Source of the DNA: Roseivivax sp. THAF197b
GTDB taxonomy: Bacteria > Pseudomonadota > Alphaproteobacteria > Rhodobacterales > Rhodobacteraceae
DNA length: 64,000 bases
Direction of reading: 5' to 3'
Assembly (NCBI RefSeq): GCF_009363255.1
Contig: NZ_CP045318.1
Location: 1,477,501-1,541,500 of the forward strand
The notes below the pieces were generated by a model, which made no database searches, was not told the DNA's origin, and was given only the letters and a program-made list of their open reading frames with translations. How positions within the stretch are numbered: position 1 is the stretch's first letter; the number at the start of each line of letters is the position of its first letter. Position numbers and translations under genes: made by a program. Shown one piece after another: positions 32,275-41,144 of the stretch.

Positions 32275-32946
32275 TCATTCGTGAGGGTGAGCGGCCTTGT
32301 AATCGGCGTAGCGCTTGCCGGGCTCTTCGACGAAGAGGCCGGGCAGGGGCCGCAGATCCCGCACCCGGTCGATCCGGAACGTGGCGAAATCCCCGGCCCC
32401 CTCATCCCAGACCACCGCCGTCCAGATCCGTCCCCAATAATCGAGATGGAGGGGCCGCACGTCGCGCGGTGTTTCCTCGTCGGCAATGCGGATGCGCAGT
32501 TTCTGGCGGGTGCGGATCGCGGCCCGGAAGGCAGGCATGTGGCGGAACCCCTCTGCCGCCTCGGCGAAAGGATAGGTGGCAAAGCCGAAGCGCTTTGCAG
32601 CCATGCCGGTATCTTCCGGCAGCACGGCTTCGATCTTTTGCGACAGCGCCTCGGCTGCGGCGGAGATCCGGTCCATATCCGCCGATCCCACGGCGGCCAG
32701 CCCCAGATGCAGCGCCTCGAGCTCGTCTTCGGTCAGGTTCAAAGGCGGCAGCGTCGTCATGGCCCGCGCGGTGAAGCCGCGCCCGCGCTCGCCCTCGATC
32801 GGCACGCCCGAGGCCGCCAGCGTGTCCATGTCGCGGTAGATCGTCCTCAGCGAGACGCCAAGCGCACGGGCCAGATCCTCTGCCCGGTGCAGGCGGCCAT
32901 CCTTGAGACGGGTCATCAGGGCGTAAAGCCGGTCGGCGCGGCGCAT
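32275..32946 (-). CDS. YafY-type transcriptional regulator (HTH + WYL domain)
   Basis: 223 residues: an N-terminal helix-turn-helix (ADRLYALMTRLKDGRLHRAEDLARALGVSLRTIYRDM) and a WYL-type domain (TRQKLRIRIADEETPRDVRPLHLDYWGRIWTAVVWD). The WYL domain senses ligands such as nucleic acid pieces. It is divergent from tatA across repeated TGACA boxes that may be its operator. Target genes unknown. Confidence 0.87.
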   Translation of the reverse strand: MRRADRLYALMTRLKDGRLHRAEDLARALGVSLRTIYRDMDTLAASGVPIEGERGRGFTARAMTTLPPLNLTEDELEALHLGLAAVGSADMDRISAAAEALSQKIEAVLPEDTGMAAKRFGFATYPFAEAAEGFRHMPAFRAAIRTRQKLRIRIADEETPRDVRPLHLDYWGRIWTAVVWDEGAGDFATFRIDRVRDLRPLPGLFVEEPGKRYADYKAAHPHE

Positions 32947-32976
32947 GGGCGATTCTCCGGGTCAGCAGGCAGGGTT

Positions 32977-33010
32977 TGTCATCAAACTGACAACTGACAG
33001 GATAGTGACA
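32977..33010. promoter_or_regulatory. cluster of TGACA boxes between the WYL regulator and tatA
   Basis: TGTCA at 32977 faces TGACA at 32988, 32995 and 33006. Such repeats next to a regulator gene suggest an autoregulatory operator or a promoter region for the divergent genes. Confidence 0.45.
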
Positions 33011-33159
33011 AATAATGCGACATGACCAGCCATGTTCGGGTGATTTTCCGGGGCCATGACGCTTTCACGCGCGCGCCGAAACCGCTATTGCGGGCACAGG
33101 AGTACATGCGCAGCAGGCGCGCCCATCCAGTGGCAGGCCTGCCTATCGGGAGACGGATC

Positions 33160-33384
33160 ATGCTCAACAATATCGGCCTTCCGGGCCTTCTTCTCATCGC
33201 GGTCGTCGTGCTTGTCCTGTTCGGGCGCGGCAAGATCTCCAGCCTCATGGGCGAGGTCGGCAAGGGCATCACCGCCTTCAAGAAAGGCGTGAAGGATGGC
33301 AGCGAAGAGCAGCTCGAAGACGAGGACGGCAAGTCGGAGACGGCGCGCGACGTGACGCCCGAGAACGAAAAAGACAAGGTCTGA
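33160..33384 (+). CDS. tatA: twin-arginine translocase subunit TatA
   Basis: 74 residues: an N-terminal membrane helix ([38 protein letters not shown]) with the FGRGKI hinge and amphipathic helix of TatA, then an acidic tail. It forms the pore ring of the Tat system. It is first in tatABC, ten bases before tatB. Confidence 0.95.
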   Translation: MLNNIGLPGLLLIAVVVLVLFGRGKISSLMGEVGKGITAFKKGVKDGSEEQLEDEDGKSETARDVTPENEKDKV

Positions 33385-33394
33385 GGCCGCCCCC

Positions 33395-33862
33395 ATGTTC
33401 GACCTTGGCTGGACCGAGCTTCTGGTCATCGGGATCGTCGCGTTGATCGTGGTCGGCCCGAAAGACCTGCCGATGCTGTTTCGCAATATCGGCCGCTTCG
33501 TCGGCAAGGCGAAGGGCATGGCGCGCGAGTTCTCCAAGGCGATGAACGATGCCGCCGACGAGTCGGGCATGAAGGACGTCCAGAAGACCTTCAAGGCCGC
33601 CTCCAACCCGCTCAATTCCGCCATGGATGGCGTGAAATCGGCGGCCAAGGACATGACCAACCTCGACCTCGACAGCACCAAGCCTGCCAAGAAGGCTGAT
33701 GTCGCGAAACCCTCGCCGGAGCGCGCGGAAGCCGCCAAGAAGATCGAGGCCGCAACGGCCCGCAAGGCGGCCGAACGCAAGGCCCGCGAGGCCGAAGAGG
33801 CGATGAAGGCCGCCGATGCCCTCGAGGCAAAACTCGGCAGCGATGACGGAGACAAGGCGTGA
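33395..33862 (+). CDS. tatB: twin-arginine translocase subunit TatB
   Basis: 155 residues: [26 protein letters not shown] is the TatB N-terminal helix with the conserved Glu and GPKDLP hinge. A long amphipathic helix and an Ala/Lys/Glu-rich tail follow. It recognises signal peptides together with TatC. Its stop overlaps the tatC start. Confidence 0.95.
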   Translation: MFDLGWTELLVIGIVALIVVGPKDLPMLFRNIGRFVGKAKGMAREFSKAMNDAADESGMKDVQKTFKAASNPLNSAMDGVKSAAKDMTNLDLDSTKPAKKADVAKPSPERAEAAKKIEAATARKAAERKAREAEEAMKAADALEAKLGSDDGDKA

Positions 33863-34773
33863 GCGTCAAGGACGAGATCGAAGACAGCGCCGCCCCGCTG
33901 ATCGAGCATCTGGCCGAACTGCGCACGCGGCTCATTCGCTGCGTCGTCTATTTCCTGATCGGCATGGTGATCTGCTTCACGGTCGCCACGCCGATCTTCA
34001 ACTTCCTGACCAACCCGCTCTGCCAGGTGCTGTCGGCGCGCGGTCAGGACTGCGACCTCATTTTCATCTCGCCGCAGGAAGGCTTCTTCGTGGCGATCAA
34101 GGTGTCGCTTCTGGGGGGCTTCATGCTGGCCTTCCCGTTCATCGCGAACCAGATGTGGCGTTTCGTGGCGCCGGGGCTCTACAAGTCCGAGAAGGGGGCG
34201 TTCCTGCCCTTCCTCGTGGCTTCGCCCTTCATGTTCTTCCTGGGCGCGTCCTTCGCCTTCTACGTGGTGACGCCGCTGGCCTATGACTTCTTCCTGGGCT
34301 TCCAGCAATTCGGCGCCGAGGGCGAGGCCGTGGTCGGCGAAGAGGTGAGCCAGGGCCTCTCGGTGGTCTTCCAGGGCTCCGCGCAGGAATATCTGAACCT
34401 CACCATCAAGTTCATCGTGGCCTTCGGTCTCTGCTTCCAGCTGCCCGTCCTGCTGACGCTGATGGGCAAGGCCGGGCTCGTTTCGGCCAAGGGCCTGGGC
34501 GATGTGCGCAAATATGCCGTCGTCGGCATCCTCGTGCTGGCCGCGCTCGTGACGCCGCCCGATGTCATCACGCAAGGCATCCTCTTCGTTGTGGTCTACG
34601 GCCTCTACGAGGTGTCGATCTTCCTCGTGGCCCGCGTCGAGAAGAAGCGGATCGCGGAGCTGAAGGCGCAGGGCGTCTGGTTCGAAGAGGATGACGAGGA
34701 CGAAGATCCGCTGATGGCGGAGTTTGACGAAGACGACGATGACAGCCGCGGCGACGAGGGCACGCGCAAGTGA
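33859..34773 (+). CDS. tatC: twin-arginine translocase subunit TatC
   Basis: 304 residues with six membrane spans. [19 protein letters not shown] is the TatC N-terminal signature, and [23 protein letters not shown] and the later GKAGLVSA...[10 protein letters not shown] segments are conserved. GTG start overlaps the tatB stop (GTGA). The C-terminal tail is strongly acidic. It binds twin-arginine signals such as those of the PAP2-subtilase and the second TRAP binding protein. Confidence 0.95.
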   Translation: MSVKDEIEDSAAPLIEHLAELRTRLIRCVVYFLIGMVICFTVATPIFNFLTNPLCQVLSARGQDCDLIFISPQEGFFVAIKVSLLGGFMLAFPFIANQMWRFVAPGLYKSEKGAFLPFLVASPFMFFLGASFAFYVVTPLAYDFFLGFQQFGAEGEAVVGEEVSQGLSVVFQGSAQEYLNLTIKFIVAFGLCFQLPVLLTLMGKAGLVSAKGLGDVRKYAVVGILVLAALVTPPDVITQGILFVVVYGLYEVSIFLVARVEKKRIAELKAQGVWFEEDDEDEDPLMAEFDEDDDDSRGDEGTRK

Positions 34774-35612
34774 CCGAGGAGGTGCTGAGCCGCATCGCCG
34801 CCGCGCTGGAGCGCATGGCGCCTGCGCCGCTCTCCGCCCCCGACCTCGGTAATTCGGATGCCTTCGTCTGGCATACGGCGCCCGACCGGCTTGAACCCGT
34901 CCCGGTGGTCAGCCGGATCGATCTGTCGCTTCTCGTGGGCATCGATCGCTCACGCGACACGCTTCTGCAGAACACCCGCCAGTTCGCCGCCGGTCACGCG
35001 GCGAATAACGCACTGCTTTGGGGCGCGCGGGGCATGGGGAAATCCTCGATCGTGAAGGCCGTGCACGCGGCCGTGGTCGAGGAAGGCCATCCGCTCAAGA
35101 TCGTGGAGCTGCAGCGCGAGGATCTACCCTCGGTCGCGCGGCTTCTGAACATCCTGCGCGCGGCACCGTTCCGCTTCCTGCTTTTCTGCGATGATCTGTC
35201 CTTTTCGCATGACGATCAGCACTACAAATCGCTGAAAGCGGTGCTCGATGGCGGGATCGAGGGGCGGCCGGAAAACGTGCTTTTCTATGCGACGTCGAAC
35301 CGGCGTCACCTGATGCCGCGCGACATGATCGAGAACGAGCGCTCCTCCTCGATCAATCCGTCCGAGGCGGTCGAGGAAAAAGTATCCCTATCCGACCGCT
35401 TCGGGCTGTGGCTGGGATTCCATCCCTGCAGCCAGGACGAATACCTGGCGATGATCGACGGCTATTGCGACGCCTACGGGGTTTCGGTCGATCCCGAGAC
35501 CCTGCGCGCCGAAGCCATCGAATGGCAGGCCACGCGCGGTGCCCGTTCGGGCCGCGTGGCCTGGCAATTCTTCACCGATCTCGCCGGACGGCACGGTATC
35601 CGCGTTTCGTGA
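34770..35612 (+). CDS. DUF815 family ATPase
   Basis: 280 residues of an AAA-like ATPase: Walker A LLWGARGMGKSSIVKA, Walker B FLLFCDDLSF, and VLFYATSNRRHLMPRDM as sensor 1. I recognise DUF815. GTG start overlaps the tatC stop, so it belongs to the tat operon by position. The function is unknown. Confidence 0.87.
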   Translation: MTEEVLSRIAAALERMAPAPLSAPDLGNSDAFVWHTAPDRLEPVPVVSRIDLSLLVGIDRSRDTLLQNTRQFAAGHAANNALLWGARGMGKSSIVKAVHAAVVEEGHPLKIVELQREDLPSVARLLNILRAAPFRFLLFCDDLSFSHDDQHYKSLKAVLDGGIEGRPENVLFYATSNRRHLMPRDMIENERSSSINPSEAVEEKVSLSDRFGLWLGFHPCSQDEYLAMIDGYCDAYGVSVDPETLRAEAIEWQATRGARSGRVAWQFFTDLAGRHGIRVS

Positions 35613-35944
35613 GATTTGCGCCCGGGCTGCGCCCGGTCGCCCCGGCGCGGCTCCGCCGCGCAAAGGTCTGCCCCTTCGGGGCCCCTGCGGGGCGGGCGAG
35701 GCTTCGCCGCTTTTTTCGAGGTTCAAGGTAGGGGCTGTCACTCCGACGGCGGGTCTGTGTTTCAGCCAATGCAACCTTTTTGCTGAGAAGCGCTTGAGGA
35801 GGCAGTCTGCCTCTCAAGACGCCTCATCGAGGATATCCGAACCCGGACCGCGTCAAGGCCGAGCCGCGCGTGCCGCGCGGTGCCTGCGGCAGCCTTGACC
35901 CGCCCCGGCTTCGGAAGAGGGCGCCAGCGATGCGGCTGGGCGCC
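35613..35944. other. convergent intergenic region with GC-rich hairpins
   Basis: 332 bases between the DUF815 gene and the convergent NlpD-like gene. It contains several GC hairpins (for example GCGCGG/CCGCGC near 35645) and one clear terminator. No gene is seen. Confidence 0.6.
35691..35716 (+). terminator. intrinsic terminator of the tat operon
   Basis: GGCGA/TCGCC stem with loop GGCT, closed by GC pairs and followed by TTTTTT, about 80 bases after the DUF815 stop. Confidence 0.75.
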
Positions 35945-37141
35945 TCAGTTCAGGTAGAGGTTCGGATCCACCGCGTCGAAGCCATCGCGCACCTCGAAAT
36001 GCATCCGTGCGGGATCGCCCGCGCGCACATTGGCGATGGATTGCCCGCGGCTCACGGCATCGCCCTTGGCCACCGAGATGTTGTCGATATGCGTGTAGAC
36101 CGTCAGGATATTGTCCGGGTGCTTGATCACGAGGATCGGGATGCCGTCGGTATTCGTGGTGATCGCGGCCACGGTGCCGCTGGCGGCCGCGGAGACGGTC
36201 GTGCCCGCGGGCGCGGCAATATCGATCCCGTCATTGCTGCCGGGCGCGTATTCGCGAATGATCGTGCCCGAGACGGGCATGCGGAATGCGCCCTGCGAGG
36301 CGGGCGGCTCCGAGACCTCGCCCACATCCGGCGCGGGCGTGGCCGGGGCCGGGGCCTGTGCGCTGGTTTCCCCGGATGCGGGCGGCAAGGCCGTGCCGTC
36401 GGTCACGGGGGCGGGCGGCAGCGGCTCTGCTGCCGAAGGCGGTGTGGGGGTCGGCGATCCGCTTCCGGGCGCGGTGACATTGGCCGCGACCTGCGTGCCC
36501 GCGGCCGAGGCCGTCCCGGTGGCCACCGGGATCAGCAGGTACTGGCCTTCGCGCACAGAATAGTTCTGATCGAGCCCGTTCCAATCCGCGAGCGCCCGCG
36601 GCGTCACGTTGTAGAGCCGCGCGATGGAATAGGCCGTCTCGCCGCGGCTGACCTGGTGGCGCACCGGCTCGACCCCGCCAGGCGCGGGGGCCACGGTGCC
36701 CGAAGGCACTGGCGTTGCGGGCGCATTGTCGATGGCGTTCGAGGCCAAGGCCGTGATATCCACGGCACCCGTGCTCGCCGAAGGTTCGGTTACACGGCGC
36801 GGCAGGGCGACGATCTCGCCCTCGCGCAGCACGTCGCCCACCTCGATGCCGTTATAGCGCGCAAGCTCGCCCGCAGGCAGTCCGACCCGCGTCGCCACAT
36901 CCGAAAGGGTATCGCCGCGCCGGGCCACCGCCACCTGATAGGTCGGGTAGGAGATCACGCCGCGCGCATCCGCAGCAGGCCTGTCGCCCACCGCATTCAG
37001 CGCCGCATCCGAGGTGTTCGCCGCTGTCGGGCGCAGATCGAAATCCATCGGTCCTTCGCAGGCGGCCAGCGCCAGCACCAGAAGGCCCGCCTGGCCCGCA
37101 CGCCATGCCGCGCCGTATCGCGTGTCAATCTCGGCCATCAT
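35945..37141 (-). CDS. NlpD-like lipoprotein with two LysM domains and a degenerate LytM (M23) domain
   Basis: 398 residues: lipoprotein signal (lipobox LALAAC), LysM 1 (YQVAVARRGDTLSDVATRVGLPAGELARYN), LysM 2 (HQVSRGETAYSIARLYNVTPRALADWN), a Pro/Ala-rich linker, then an M23 domain (SNDGIDIAAPAGTTVSAAASGTV...ARMHFEVR). The first zinc-ligand His is Asn (NDGID), so it is probably an amidase activator like NlpD or EnvC rather than a peptidase. It forms the usual surE-pcm-nlpD order with its neighbours. Confidence 0.87.
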   Translation of the reverse strand: MMAEIDTRYGAAWRAGQAGLLVLALAACEGPMDFDLRPTAANTSDAALNAVGDRPAADARGVISYPTYQVAVARRGDTLSDVATRVGLPAGELARYNGIEVGDVLREGEIVALPRRVTEPSASTGAVDITALASNAIDNAPATPVPSGTVAPAPGGVEPVRHQVSRGETAYSIARLYNVTPRALADWNGLDQNYSVREGQYLLIPVATGTASAAGTQVAANVTAPGSGSPTPTPPSAAEPLPPAPVTDGTALPPASGETSAQAPAPATPAPDVGEVSEPPASQGAFRMPVSGTIIREYAPGSNDGIDIAAPAGTTVSAAASGTVAAITTNTDGIPILVIKHPDNILTVYTHIDNISVAKGDAVSRGQSIANVRAGDPARMHFEVRDGFDAVDPNLYLN

Positions 37142-37209
37142 GCTCTTCCTCACGTCGCTGCCCCTTGTCCCGGGGCGGTTCAACATCTCGTCCATGCCAC
37201 AGCTGTGGC

Positions 37210-37854
37210 TCAGCTGTCCCGTCCCAGCCCCTCGACGAGGGGCACGAACCGCACCGGGCGCAATTCGCTGTACTCAAAGCCCGTCTCACTTCGGGTGACG
37301 CGGATCAGGCTCTGGACCGCGTCCGATTGGCCGACGGGCAAAACCATGATACCGCCGATCTTCAGCTGCGCCAAGAGCGGCCCGGGCGGATCCTCGGCGG
37401 CGGCGGTCACGATAATGCGGTCGAAGGGCGCCTGGTCGGGCAGGCCGTGGCTGCCATCGGCGGTGAAGGCGGTGATGTTCACGAGGCCCAGATCGTCGAA
37501 GACCTCGCGCGCCTCGCGCACCAGCCGCTTGTGCCGGTCGACCGTGTAGACCCGGCGCGCGAGCTGGCTGAGAACGGCCGCCTGGTAGCCCGAGCCGGTC
37601 CCCACTTCGAGCACCTTGTCGCGCGGGCTCACATCGAGCGCCTGCGTCATCAGCCCCACGACCGAAGGCTGCGAAATCGTCTGCCCGCAGGCTATGGGCA
37701 GGGGCATGTCCTCATAGGCGCGATCGGTGAAGTAATGGCGGATGAAAGGGCCGCGATCGATGGTCTCCATCGCCGAGAGCACGCGTTTATCCGTCACCCC
37801 GCGGGAGCGGAGCGCGAAAAGGAACTGCATCTTGCGTTCCGCATCGGCTGTCAT
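37210..37854 (-). CDS. pcm: protein-L-isoaspartate O-methyltransferase
   Basis: 214 residues. SAM loop [29 protein letters not shown] as substrate motif, and [11 protein letters not shown]. It repairs isoaspartyl damage in aged proteins. Start overlaps the surE stop (ATGA). Confidence 0.95.
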   Translation of the reverse strand: MTADAERKMQFLFALRSRGVTDKRVLSAMETIDRGPFIRHYFTDRAYEDMPLPIACGQTISQPSVVGLMTQALDVSPRDKVLEVGTGSGYQAAVLSQLARRVYTVDRHKRLVREAREVFDDLGLVNITAFTADGSHGLPDQAPFDRIIVTAAAEDPPGPLLAQLKIGGIMVLPVGQSDAVQSLIRVTRSETGFEYSELRPVRFVPLVEGLGRDS

Positions 37855-38636
37855 GAAAGCGCGTCTGCCAGATCGGTCAGGTCATCATGCGCGGTCAGAT
37901 CGGCCCGCATCGGGGTGACGGAGATATAGCCCTTGAGGTTCACATCCGCATCCGAGCCGGCCGCCGTCGCGCGCCGCTGATCGCCGCCCTTGATCCAGAA
38001 GAACCGACGCCCCGCGGGCGACAATTGCGGCTCGACCGAGAAGCCGGTGCCGGGGCGCTTGCCCTGCGGCGCCGCCGTGATCCCGGCCACCGCGGCTGCG
38101 GGAACGGGCGGGAAGTTGATGTTGTAGAAGAGCCGGTAGGCATGATCGTCGCTGGCCTTGCGATCCAGCACGCGGCGGATCACATCGGCCCCGTGCACGC
38201 GCGCGGCTTCGAACATGTCCGAGGCGTTCCAGTTCTCCGGCCCGAGGAATTGCGACAGCGCAATCGCGGGCAGATCCTGAAGGGCGGCCTCCATCGCGGC
38301 CCCGATCGTGCCGGAATAGAGCACGTTTTCGGCGGAATTGTTGCCCCGGTTCACGCCCGACAGCACGAGATCGGGGGGATGGTCGCTCATCACGTCGTGG
38401 ATCGCGGCGAGCACGCAATCGGCCGGGCTGCCCTCGGCGGCGAAGGTGCGCTCGCCCAGTTCGGAGACCATGAACGGGCTGGAATAGGAAATCGTGTGCC
38501 CGACGCCCGATTGCTCGAAGGCCGGCGCCACGGTCCAGACCTCGCCCGCATCGCCCGCAAGCTCGATCGCGATCTCTTTCAGAACCGCGAGGCCGGGCGC
38601 GTTGATACCGTCGTCGTTGGTGATGAGAATGCGCAT
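37851..38636 (-). CDS. surE: 5'/3'-nucleotidase SurE
   Basis: 261 residues: [15 protein letters not shown] (metal Asp pair) and [20 protein letters not shown] are hallmark segments. It dephosphorylates nucleoside monophosphates. First gene of surE-pcm-nlpD. Confidence 0.95.
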   Translation of the reverse strand: MRILITNDDGINAPGLAVLKEIAIELAGDAGEVWTVAPAFEQSGVGHTISYSSPFMVSELGERTFAAEGSPADCVLAAIHDVMSDHPPDLVLSGVNRGNNSAENVLYSGTIGAAMEAALQDLPAIALSQFLGPENWNASDMFEAARVHGADVIRRVLDRKASDDHAYRLFYNINFPPVPAAAVAGITAAPQGKRPGTGFSVEPQLSPAGRRFFWIKGGDQRRATAAGSDADVNLKGYISVTPMRADLTAHDDLTDLADALS

Positions 38637-38741
38637 GATCCCGCCTGTTTTTGCTCCCCTCGTTCCTATGGAAGGCAGGGGGCTTGAGCAAGGGAGCTTT
38701 GGCCGCAACCCCGGCGACAGGGGCGGGCGGATGGGGAGCCA

Positions 38742-38764
38742 TGCGTTTTTTTGGAAAGGTGAAG
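38742..38764 (+). repeat. 23-nt motif, copy 1
   Basis: TGCGTTT, a five-base variable centre, then GGAAAGGTGAAG. Matches copies at 38937-38959 (minus) and 61118-61140 (plus). Confidence 0.65.
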
Positions 38765-38936
38765 GGGCAGGGGCGGTTCCCGGACCGGACCCGGCGCGCG
38801 GGCGGCGCGAGCGGGGTCCGCGAACGAAAAACAAGTCGCGAAAGGTGTGCGGTGTCGGGGCACGCGGGTTCGGTCAAGTGTGGATATCGGCGTGTGCGCT
38901 AGCGTGCGCGTCACGGACAGGGCGCGCCTGTCCATG

Positions 38937-38959
38937 CTTCACCTTTCCCGATAAACGCA
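38937..38959 (-). repeat. 23-nt motif, copy 2
   Basis: Same 23-nt layout on the minus strand, 47 bases after the SDR stop codon in gene direction, followed at once by a hairpin (38915-38933). Confidence 0.65.
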
Positions 38960-39005
38960 ATCCGACCGTGCCGACCGCGATGCTGCCTGTCTTCGAGAAA
39001 CCGCG

Positions 39006-39647
39006 TCAGAGGATCTGCGGCAGAAGCGCGGCGGCAGCCTCTTGCGGGCTGGGCAGCGCGTCCTTTTCCTCGCCGGGGAAGAACCGCCCGCGGGTGGCGC
39101 TTCGAAACGGGGCGGGCGTCAGGATGCGCACGTCGGGGCCTGTCTTTTCCGTCTCGGCGGCCCAGGACCGGGCGAGCGCGATCTGCCCCGCCTTGGTCGC
39201 CCCGTAAAGGCCGAAGAACTTCTCGCCGCCGCGCGCATCGTCGAAAAACACGGCGCGTCCTTCTGGCCCGATCAGCGCCGAGACGAAGGGAATGAGATGA
39301 CCCATCGCGGTCATGTTCACATCGACCGATTTCGACCAATCCTTGGCGACGATGTGATCGGCCGGGGTCAGCGGACCGGCATGCACGGCGGTATGCACCC
39401 AAAGCGCAGCACCACCCCAGCGGTCATGGATCGAGCGGCAGAGATGCGCCATGGCATCGCGGTCGGTTATGTCCATGGGAGCAAGCGTGGCGTCGCCGCC
39501 GCGGGCCTTGATCCGGTCGTCCAGATCCTCGAGCCCGCCCACGGTGCGGGCGACGGCCACGACGTGATGCGTGTCAGACAGGGCCTCCGCCAATGCGAAG
39601 CCCAGACCCCGGGACGCCCCGGTTACCAATGCGGCAGGTTTGCTCAT
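39006..39647 (-). CDS. short-chain dehydrogenase/reductase
   Basis: 213 residues. Cofactor motif ALVTGASRGLGFALAEAL, active-site YGATKAG (Tyr-x3-Lys), and DVNMTAMG before it. The substrate cannot be told. The gene upstream stops 32 bases earlier in the same direction. Confidence 0.87.
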   Translation of the reverse strand: MSKPAALVTGASRGLGFALAEALSDTHHVVAVARTVGGLEDLDDRIKARGGDATLAPMDITDRDAMAHLCRSIHDRWGGAALWVHTAVHAGPLTPADHIVAKDWSKSVDVNMTAMGHLIPFVSALIGPEGRAVFFDDARGGEKFFGLYGATKAGQIALARSWAAETEKTGPDVRILTPAPFRSATRGRFFPGEEKDALPSPQEAAAALLPQIL

Positions 39648-39679
39648 GGCGCTGCATGTCGCGCGACCTGCGGGGCTTG

Positions 39680-39958
39680 TCAACTGCGCCCGCCATCGCT
39701 TCCGGGAATTTCGATCCAGGTCGTGCGGCCATCCCGCGCGGCCAGCGCAAGGCGCGCGTGGTCGATGGCGGCAACCACCTTGTTGCCGACCTGCGTGCCC
39801 GGCGCGACCTTGGCCACTTTGCCCGAGGGCAGGCGCAGAAGCGCCGTGGGCTCTTCCTCGGTGCCCATCACGCCCAGCAGCGCGATGTCCGACAGGTCGA
39901 TATCTGCATGCTGTGTGGCCGTTTCGGCCACATTCTGTGGAGTTTCAGGATTGGACAT
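39680..39958 (-). CDS. conserved hypothetical protein, 92 residues
   Basis: An acidic N-terminus then a compact beta-rich part (ALLRLPSGKVAKVAPGTQVGNKVVAAI) that resembles the PilP/GspC homology region of pilus and type II secretion proteins. No signal peptide or membrane span. The likeness is a weak hint only. Confidence 0.7.
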   Translation of the reverse strand: MSNPETPQNVAETATQHADIDLSDIALLGVMGTEEEPTALLRLPSGKVAKVAPGTQVGNKVVAAIDHARLALAARDGRTTWIEIPGSDGGRS

Positions 39959-40067
39959 GATGCCTCGAATTCTGGTGTCGCGCGGCATCTATGAACCGGG
40001 TCGCGACAGCGCAAGCGGGGCGATTTCGCATCTGCAGAATGCCGCCGAGGCAGCGGCGGTAGATGGC

Positions 40068-40634
40068 CTATGCGCGCCCGGTGAGGTGCGGCCGAATGTC
40101 CTCCCCGATCTCGGCATAAAGATCGAGCACGGCATCGAAGGAGAGACCTTCGCTCACGAGATCGGCGGCAGGGCCAGGTGCCGGCAGAAATTCCGGCCGC
40201 GCTTCCGCGGCGACATCGCGCAGCTGTCCGGCGCCCATATCCGCAAGCGGGCCGGGCAGGGTATTGGCCAGCATGGCGGCCATCTCGGTCGGGGCGGCAT
40301 CGCCTGCCTCGAGCCGGTCGAGGGCTGCGTAGAAATCCGCGGGCGCGACCTCGACCCAGGGGGCCAGATGCACCGCATCCTCGCTGCCACGCACCGGAAG
40401 GGCCAGATGCGCCCGCAGAAACCGGCGATCGCCGAGACGGCAGAGTTCGGACGACAGGCGGTCTTCTCCGGCCTCGATCACCGCGCCCGGCTCGGGCAGG
40501 GCGTGCGGCCAATCCTCGGGCGCGTCGTAGCCGATATCGATCAGGCCGCCGAAGCTGCGGCCACAACAGGGGCAGGCATAATCCGGGTCGTTCAGACGCT
40601 GCCAGCGGGCATCGAGATTAAGAAGTCGAGACAT
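40068..40634 (-). CDS. DUF2199 family protein
   Basis: 188 residues. CPCCGRSFGGLIDIGYDAPEDW with a zinc-knuckle-like CxxC and FLRAHLALPV are DUF2199 features. Function unknown. The start lies inside the end of the upstream PD-(D/E)XK-like gene (overlap of 17 bases). Confidence 0.85.
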   Translation of the reverse strand: MSRLLNLDARWQRLNDPDYACPCCGRSFGGLIDIGYDAPEDWPHALPEPGAVIEAGEDRLSSELCRLGDRRFLRAHLALPVRGSEDAVHLAPWVEVAPADFYAALDRLEAGDAAPTEMAAMLANTLPGPLADMGAGQLRDVAAEARPEFLPAPGPAADLVSEGLSFDAVLDLYAEIGEDIRPHLTGRA

Positions 40635-41109
40635 GGAGTTGTGCCCAATTGTCTCGATATTGTTCCAACCATCCGGCCCCAAAGCCAGTATCTTCTTCCC
40701 TAAAAATTCTTGAGAAATCCCAATCCAAGGATCTGCGGTTTGTATCTGTCCGTTTCTTTCCGTCCAAACTTGTGAGATTCAGCCAAGACCTATGTGAGCG
40801 GTAAAGCAAATCCGCGACAACGCTGCTCGGTACAATAAAAACTTCAGGTTTTTCTAGGGCGTCTGCTGCAAGTTGTACCAGACAATAATAGACGGAAGGG
40901 CTGCAAAACTCTTCGTTCTTTTTCGACATTGTCCAGTTTTTTGTTTTCGATAATCGTCTGGTCTTGACTTGAATACCCGCTTGTCTGGTGCCGTCTGCTG
41001 AGGAAACAATTATGTCTAGATTGGGAGCGCCTTGGGGAGCGAGCGCGGCAATATACCCGCGTATAAGCAACTGGGACATAACGTAGTGCTCGCCCGCAGC
41101 GCCAACCAT
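40618..41109 (-). CDS. PD-(D/E)XK-like protein of low GC, probably acquired
   Basis: 163 residues. AGEHYVMSQLLIRGYIAALAP and LDIIVSS...QAGIQVKTRRL fit the Asp/Gln-x-Lys core of PD-(D/E)XK nuclease-like folds, where a helix with Glu precedes the strand. The C-terminal half (WLNLTSLDGKK...) is not recognised. Base composition is clearly AT-richer than both neighbours. The start is uncertain: ATG 41109 is used; GTG 41148 would overlap the purF stop. Possibly a defence or mobile-element remnant. Confidence 0.65.
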   Translation of the reverse strand: MVGAAGEHYVMSQLLIRGYIAALAPQGAPNLDIIVSSADGTRQAGIQVKTRRLSKTKNWTMSKKNEEFCSPSVYYCLVQLAADALEKPEVFIVPSSVVADLLYRSHRSWLNLTSLDGKKRTDTNRRSLDWDFSRIFREEDTGFGAGWLEQYRDNWAQLHVSTS

Positions 41110-41144
41110 TGCTGTGGAAGCCGTGAAGCTATCATGCACTGGGT

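Larger units (their letters stand above)
38637..39005. other. intergenic region with two copies of a 23-nt motif
   Basis: 369 bases between surE and an SDR gene. Two copies of a motif with core GGAAAGGTGAA lie here in opposite orientation (listed separately), and a 7-bp hairpin at 38915-38933. No credible gene is visible. Confidence 0.6.
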
